Assembly: GCF_900091525.1 (NCBI RefSeq)
Contig: NZ_FMCU01000002.1
Span: forward strand, 496,001 to 560,000
Direction: 5' to 3'
Origin: Micromonospora matsumotoense
GTDB taxonomy: Bacteria; Actinomycetota; Actinomycetes; Mycobacteriales; Micromonosporaceae
Length of the DNA: 64,000 nucleotides
The position numbers were made by a program, and so were the translations under genes. A model generated the notes under the pieces. It was given only the letters and a program-made list of their open reading frames with translations, did no database searches and had not been told where the DNA came from. How positions within the stretch are numbered: the first letter of the stretch is position 1; every line of letters starts with the position of its first letter. Shown here piece by piece: positions 60,679 to 64,000 of the stretch.

Positions 60679-62085
60679 TCAGTCGTCGCGGTGTGCGGCC
60701 CACCACTGCTGGCCGGTCTCGGGGAGGGTGTCGATCGGGTCGTAGTAGGCGTAGCGCTTGTTGAGCGCCTCCAGGTCGGCCGACTCGATGGAGGTGCGGT
60801 AGTTCTTGGTCCAGTAGGAGATGCCGCGCTCCCGGTCGTACTCGGTGAGCATGTGCACCCAGCGCTTGCCGACGAAGGGGACGTCGCAGACGATCCGGGG
60901 GGTGGCGTAGCCGGGCAGGTAGCCCATGATGTCGTGCTGGAGCTGCTGGGCGTGCCAGACCGGGACCCGCCAGTGTTCGGCGTTGGGGATCATGTCGCAC
61001 ATGTAGAAGTAGTAGGGCAGGATGCCGGCTTCGCCCTGGAGGGCGAAGCAGAGGTCGAGCAGGTCCGGGGCGGTGGCGTTGACGCCGCGCATGAGCACGC
61101 CCTGGTTGCGGACGTCGCGGACGCCGACGTCGAGGGCGGTCTGGGTGGCCCTGGCGACCAGCGGGGTGATCGACTGGGCGTGGTTGACGTGGGTGTGGAT
61201 GGCCAGGTTGACGCCGCGGCGGGCGGCGGTGCGGGCGACCCGTTCCAGGCCCTCGACGACGTCGTTCTGGAGCCAGTGCTGGGGGAGGCCCATCAGGGCC
61301 TTGGTGGCGAGCCGGATGTCGCGGACGGTTTCCAGTTCGAGCAGCCGCATGAGGTACGACTCAAGGTTGCGCCAGGGGACGTTGGCCACGTCGCCGCCGG
61401 AGACGACCACGTCGCGGACGCCGGGGTGGGCCTTGAGGTAGCTGATGTGGGCGTCGTAGCGGTCGACGGGCTTGAGGGTGAGCTTGAGCTTGTCGACGGC
61501 GGGGGTGGAGTTGCCGACCAGGTCCATCCGGGTGCAGTGCCCGCAGTACTGGGGGCAGGTGGAGAGCAGTTCGGCGAGGACCTTGGTGGGGTAGCGGTGG
61601 GTGAGGCCCTCGGCGACCCACATGTCGTGTTCGTGGAGTGAGTCGCGGCTGGCGTAGGGGTGTGACGGCCAGTCGGTGCGCCGGTCGGCGGCGACGGGGA
61701 TCATGTAGCGCCGGATGGGGTCGGCGCGGAACGCCTCGGTGGTCATCGGGGCGAACGGCACCATCGTGTTGATCATCTGGGGTGGCACCAGCATCGACAT
61801 GGTGGCCAGGGCCTGCTGGTCGGCGACCAGGTCGGCGTAGAAGGTCTCGTCGACGGTGTCGCCGAGGACGGCGCGCAGCTGCTTGATGTTCTTGACGCAG
61901 TTGACGCGTTGCCACTGGGCGTTCTCCCACTGCTCGCGGGTGATGTGACGCCAGCCGGGGAAGCGGGTCCAGTCGGGTTCGACCAGGGGGCTGCGGCGGT
62001 ATTCGTAGGGCTGTCCGGCGGTCGGCACGGTGACCGGGGCGGGGCGGGGCCCAGGGATGGTCGCCATCGGTTGGGTCTGGGTCAC
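60679..62085 (-). CDS. kamA: Lysine 2,3-aminomutase (KamA-family radical SAM enzyme)
   Basis: A 468-residue iron-sulfur and PLP enzyme that moves the alpha-amino group of L-lysine to give L-beta-lysine. The radical-SAM cluster motif is CPQYCGHC near residue 180. VVVSGGDVANVP near 225 and the long KamA C-terminus are present, and the length is right for full KamA rather than the shorter EpmB. Some relatives act on other amino acids, so lysine is inferred from the adjacent 3,5-diaminohexanoate dehydrogenase. The GTG at 62085 has GAGGAGGGG upstream. It diverges from that dehydrogenase across a 162-base AT-enriched control region. Confidence 0.9.
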   Translation of the reverse strand: MTQTQPMATIPGPRPAPVTVPTAGQPYEYRRSPLVEPDWTRFPGWRHITREQWENAQWQRVNCVKNIKQLRAVLGDTVDETFYADLVADQQALATMSMLVPPQMINTMVPFAPMTTEAFRADPIRRYMIPVAADRRTDWPSHPYASRDSLHEHDMWVAEGLTHRYPTKVLAELLSTCPQYCGHCTRMDLVGNSTPAVDKLKLTLKPVDRYDAHISYLKAHPGVRDVVVSGGDVANVPWRNLESYLMRLLELETVRDIRLATKALMGLPQHWLQNDVVEGLERVARTAARRGVNLAIHTHVNHAQSITPLVARATQTALDVGVRDVRNQGVLMRGVNATAPDLLDLCFALQGEAGILPYYFYMCDMIPNAEHWRVPVWHAQQLQHDIMGYLPGYATPRIVCDVPFVGKRWVHMLTEYDRERGISYWTKNYRTSIESADLEALNKRYAYYDPIDTLPETGQQWWAAHRDD

Positions 62086-62133
62086 GGCCCCTCCTCGTGG
62101 TGTGCGTGGCCGGGGTGACCGGCGAGCGGTGAT

Positions 62134-62185
62134 CGGCAGATTCGAAGGCTACTGGAAAATATCCGGCGAAGAAATTAGTCTGCCG
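62134..62185. promoter_or_regulatory. Shared control region of the divergent kamA and kdd genes
   Basis: CGGCAGA (62134-62140) and TCTGCCG (62179-62185) are inverted copies 38 bases apart, enclosing the most AT-rich part of this gap (around 62150-62180). The layout suits a regulator that bends or loops DNA, such as Lrp. A weaker GGAAAA/TTTTCC pair lies in the same stretch. Confidence 0.4.
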
Positions 62186-62247
62186 TAAGTTTTCCCGCGA
62201 TGCGAGTCCTGGCCGGGGCTTCGGGCGGTGGAGAGGGGGAGGTTGGT

Positions 62248-63309
62248 GTGACATCACCGGTGGGCCTGCACCGCGTCGTGGAACCGGCGGGGGTGCTGCC
62301 GCAGGCGGCCTGGCGGCTGGACGCCGACCCCCGGATCGCCCCGAACGAGGTGCGCATCCGGGTCGAGCGGCTGAATCTCGACGCGGCGAGCTTCCGGCAG
62401 TTGGCCGAGAAGCACGGCGGGGACGGTGCGAAGGTCCGCGCCGAGGTGCTGGAGATCGTGTCGACCCGGGGCAAGATGCAGAATCCGGTGACCGGGTCGG
62501 GTGGGATGCTGATCGGCACCGTGGAGGAGGTCGGTCGCCGGTCACCGCTGGGGTTGACGGCGGGTGACCGGGTGGCGACGCTGGTGTCGTTGACGTTGAC
62601 GCCGTTGACCATCCTCGACGGGTTGGCCCGTTGGGACGGGCGCAGCGAGCAGGTGCCGTGCGACGGGTACGCGATCCTGTTCGCCCGGTCCATCGCGGCG
62701 GTGCTGCCGGCGGATCTGCATCCGGAGTTGGCGCTGGCGGTGCTGGACGTGTGTGGGGCGCCGGCGTTGACCGCCCGGGTGGTCGCCGAGCAGGTGGCGC
62801 GGCGGGAGCGCGCCGGTGACCGGTCGGCGGTGACGGTGGCGGTGATCGGTGGGGGCGGTAAGAGCGGGTCGTTGTCGTTGGCGGCGGCGCGGCGGGCGGG
62901 CGCGGGTCGTACCGTCGGGGTGGTGCCGGTGGCGGCGGAGCGGGACGCGCTGGTGGCGGCCGGTCTGGCGTCGGTGGTGGCGTTGGCCGATGCCCGGGAT
63001 CCGGTGGGGTTGTCGTCGGCGGTGACCACGGCGTTGGGTGGGCCGGCGGACGTGACGGTGGTGTGCGTGGACGTGCCGGGGTGTGAGCACGGGGCGGTGT
63101 TGGCCACGGCGGACGGCGGCACGGTGATCTTCTTCTCGATGGCGACGAGTTTCGCGGCGGCGGCGTTGGGTGCGGAGGGGCTGGCGGCGGACGTGACGAT
63201 GCTGGTGGGCAACGGTTACGTGCCGGGGCACGCGGATCTGGCGTTGGGGTTGTTGCGCGCGGAGCCGGGGGTACGTGGTCTCTTCGAGTCCCGGTTGGCG
63301 GCAGACTGA
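62248..63309 (+). CDS. kdd: L-erythro-3,5-diaminohexanoate dehydrogenase
   Basis: A 353-residue NAD-dependent dehydrogenase of the zinc-alcohol-dehydrogenase-like group. It oxidises 3,5-diaminohexanoate to 5-amino-3-oxohexanoate in lysine fermentation. GLHRVVEPAGVLPQAAWRLD and RIRVERLNLDAASFRQ (in parts) at the start, GKMQNPVTGSGGMLIGTV near residue 85 and VAVIGGGGKSGSLSLAAARRAG near 195 are family features, the last being the nucleotide-binding loop. The GTG at 62248 is fixed by GGGGGAGG five bases upstream. It diverges from kamA, and the amidohydrolase gene starts five bases after its stop. Confidence 0.85.
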   Translation: MTSPVGLHRVVEPAGVLPQAAWRLDADPRIAPNEVRIRVERLNLDAASFRQLAEKHGGDGAKVRAEVLEIVSTRGKMQNPVTGSGGMLIGTVEEVGRRSPLGLTAGDRVATLVSLTLTPLTILDGLARWDGRSEQVPCDGYAILFARSIAAVLPADLHPELALAVLDVCGAPALTARVVAEQVARRERAGDRSAVTVAVIGGGGKSGSLSLAAARRAGAGRTVGVVPVAAERDALVAAGLASVVALADARDPVGLSSAVTTALGGPADVTVVCVDVPGCEHGAVLATADGGTVIFFSMATSFAAAALGAEGLAADVTMLVGNGYVPGHADLALGLLRAEPGVRGLFESRLAAD

Positions 63310-63314
63310 GTGCC

Positions 63315-64000
63315 ATGACGAACCCCTCGACGTTGTACTGCGGTGGAGTGCTGCACTGTCCGGCGGAGCCGAGCGCGACGGCGCTGTTGGTGCGGGACGG
63401 GCGGATCGCCTGGTTGGGTGGTGACGCGGATGCGCCGGCTGCCGATCGGGTGGTGGAGTTGGACGGGGCGTTGGTGACGCCGGCGTTCGTGGACGCGCAC
63501 GTGCACGCCACGGACACCGGGTTGGTGTTGTCGGGCCTGGATCTGTCGTCGGTGCGGTCGTCGGGGGAGTTGCTGGCGTCGGTGTCGGCGTTCGCGGCGG
63601 GTCGGCCGGGTGACGCGGTGGTGTTGGGGCACGGCTGGGACGAGTCGACGTGGGTGGATCCGCGGCTGCCGGGGGCGGTGGAGCTGGATCGGGCGGCGGG
63701 TGGCCGGCGGGTGTACCTGTCGCAGGCGTCGATCCATTCGGCGTTGGTGTCGCAGGCGTTGCTGGCGGCGTGTCCGGAGGCGGCGGGGGTGCCGGGTTTC
63801 GACGCTTCGGGGTGGTTGCGGCGGGACGCGCACCATGTGGTGCGGGTGGCGGCGCAGGGTTCGGTGGGTCGGGCGCAGCGGGTGGCGGCGCAGCGGGTGG
63901 CGTTGGCGCATGCGGCGTCGTTGGGGATCGCGGCGGTGCACGAGTGTGGTGGTCCGCAGATTTCCGACGAGGAGGACTTCACCGGGTTGTTGGCGTTGTC
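63315..64000 (+). CDS. Amidohydrolase (metal-dependent), cut by the right window edge
   Basis: The first 228 residues of an amidohydrolase-superfamily protein continue past base 64000. LLVRDGRIAWLGGDAD near residue 25, then LVTPAFVDAHVHATDTG near 55, is the beta-sandwich to barrel transition with the HxH metal-binding pair. GHGWDESTW near 105 and VHECGGPQI near 215 resemble the YtcJ-like subgroup. It begins five bases after kdd with no good ribosome site, so it is probably translated by coupling and acts with it. A role as deaminase or amide hydrolase on a lysine-derived intermediate is a guess. Leu codons are unusually often TTG here. Confidence 0.75.
   Translation, partial: MTNPSTLYCGGVLHCPAEPSATALLVRDGRIAWLGGDADAPAADRVVELDGALVTPAFVDAHVHATDTGLVLSGLDLSSVRSSGELLASVSAFAAGRPGDAVVLGHGWDESTWVDPRLPGAVELDRAAGGRRVYLSQASIHSALVSQALLAACPEAAGVPGFDASGWLRRDAHHVVRVAAQGSVGRAQRVAAQRVALAHAASLGIAAVHECGGPQISDEEDFTGLLAL

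Overview
The window is very GC-rich DNA, packed with genes on both strands. It looks like a chromosomal segment of a filamentous actinomycete, most likely Micromonosporaceae (Micromonospora-like). The reasons are codon choice, an AfsR/SARP regulator, LacI-controlled carbohydrate genes, an AA10 lytic polysaccharide monooxygenase, MHYT and CsbD proteins, and many genes that appear to start without a ribosome-binding site directly behind a TAnnnT -10 box. No rRNA, tRNA, CRISPR, transposase, prophage or origin was seen. The species was not determined.

Layout. 1-8.9 kb: a possible gene end, a CPA1 antiporter and kynureninase, a CopC-CopD copper protein coupled to a PucR-type regulator, a divergent FAD dehydrogenase, and a formylglycine-generating-enzyme-like protein. 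9-10.6 kb: a broken GH5 glucanase tail beside a LacI regulator with candidate operators. 10.8-15.3 kb: a 1369-residue kinase/receiver/PP2C/anti-sigma fusion overlapping a STAS antagonist. 15.4-18.3 kb: a VOC protein, a WYL regulator and a divergent hydrolase. 18.5-28.3 kb: a heterodimeric ABC exporter with one ruined ATP site, a membrane-anchored propeller-like protein, a SARP-STAND regulator and a DrrAB-type pump.

28.4-37.1 kb: a ricin-lectin beta-helix protein, a DUF2238 membrane protein, an acyl-CoA dehydrogenase plus CoA racemase/transferase pair with a divergent TetR, a patch of decayed genes (MFS and IclR), the LPMO and a DUF305-like lipoprotein. 37.3-46.3 kb: a large LuxR regulator, a MerR regulator, a cyclic-nucleotide histidine kinase overlapping a receiver-flavoprotein fusion, a DksA/TraR zinc-finger gene behind what looks like an attenuator, and a lipid kinase. 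46.4-53.0 kb: an EamA transporter with a HAD phosphatase, a HelY helicase, an MHYT sensor and a 5'-3' exonuclease. 53.1-56.5 kb: SGNH and DUF4037 remnants, an intact GH5, a second acyl-CoA dehydrogenase and a lone DUF433. 56.5-60.6 kb: Lrp, a histidine phosphatase, TetR with a divergent flavin monooxygenase, CsbD and YnfA. 60.7-64.0 kb: lysine 2,3-aminomutase diverging from 3,5-diaminohexanoate dehydrogenase and an amidohydrolase cut by the window edge, probably the start of a beta-lysine catabolic cluster.

Three themes recur. Polysaccharide attack is represented by GH5, LPMO, a GH5 remnant, an SGNH remnant, the beta-helix lectin and LacI. Signal modules have unusual outputs: the giant kinase-phosphatase, the receiver-flavoprotein and MHYT. 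Several small patches of gene decay sit where intact operons once were. All function calls rest on motifs read by eye; no database search was run.
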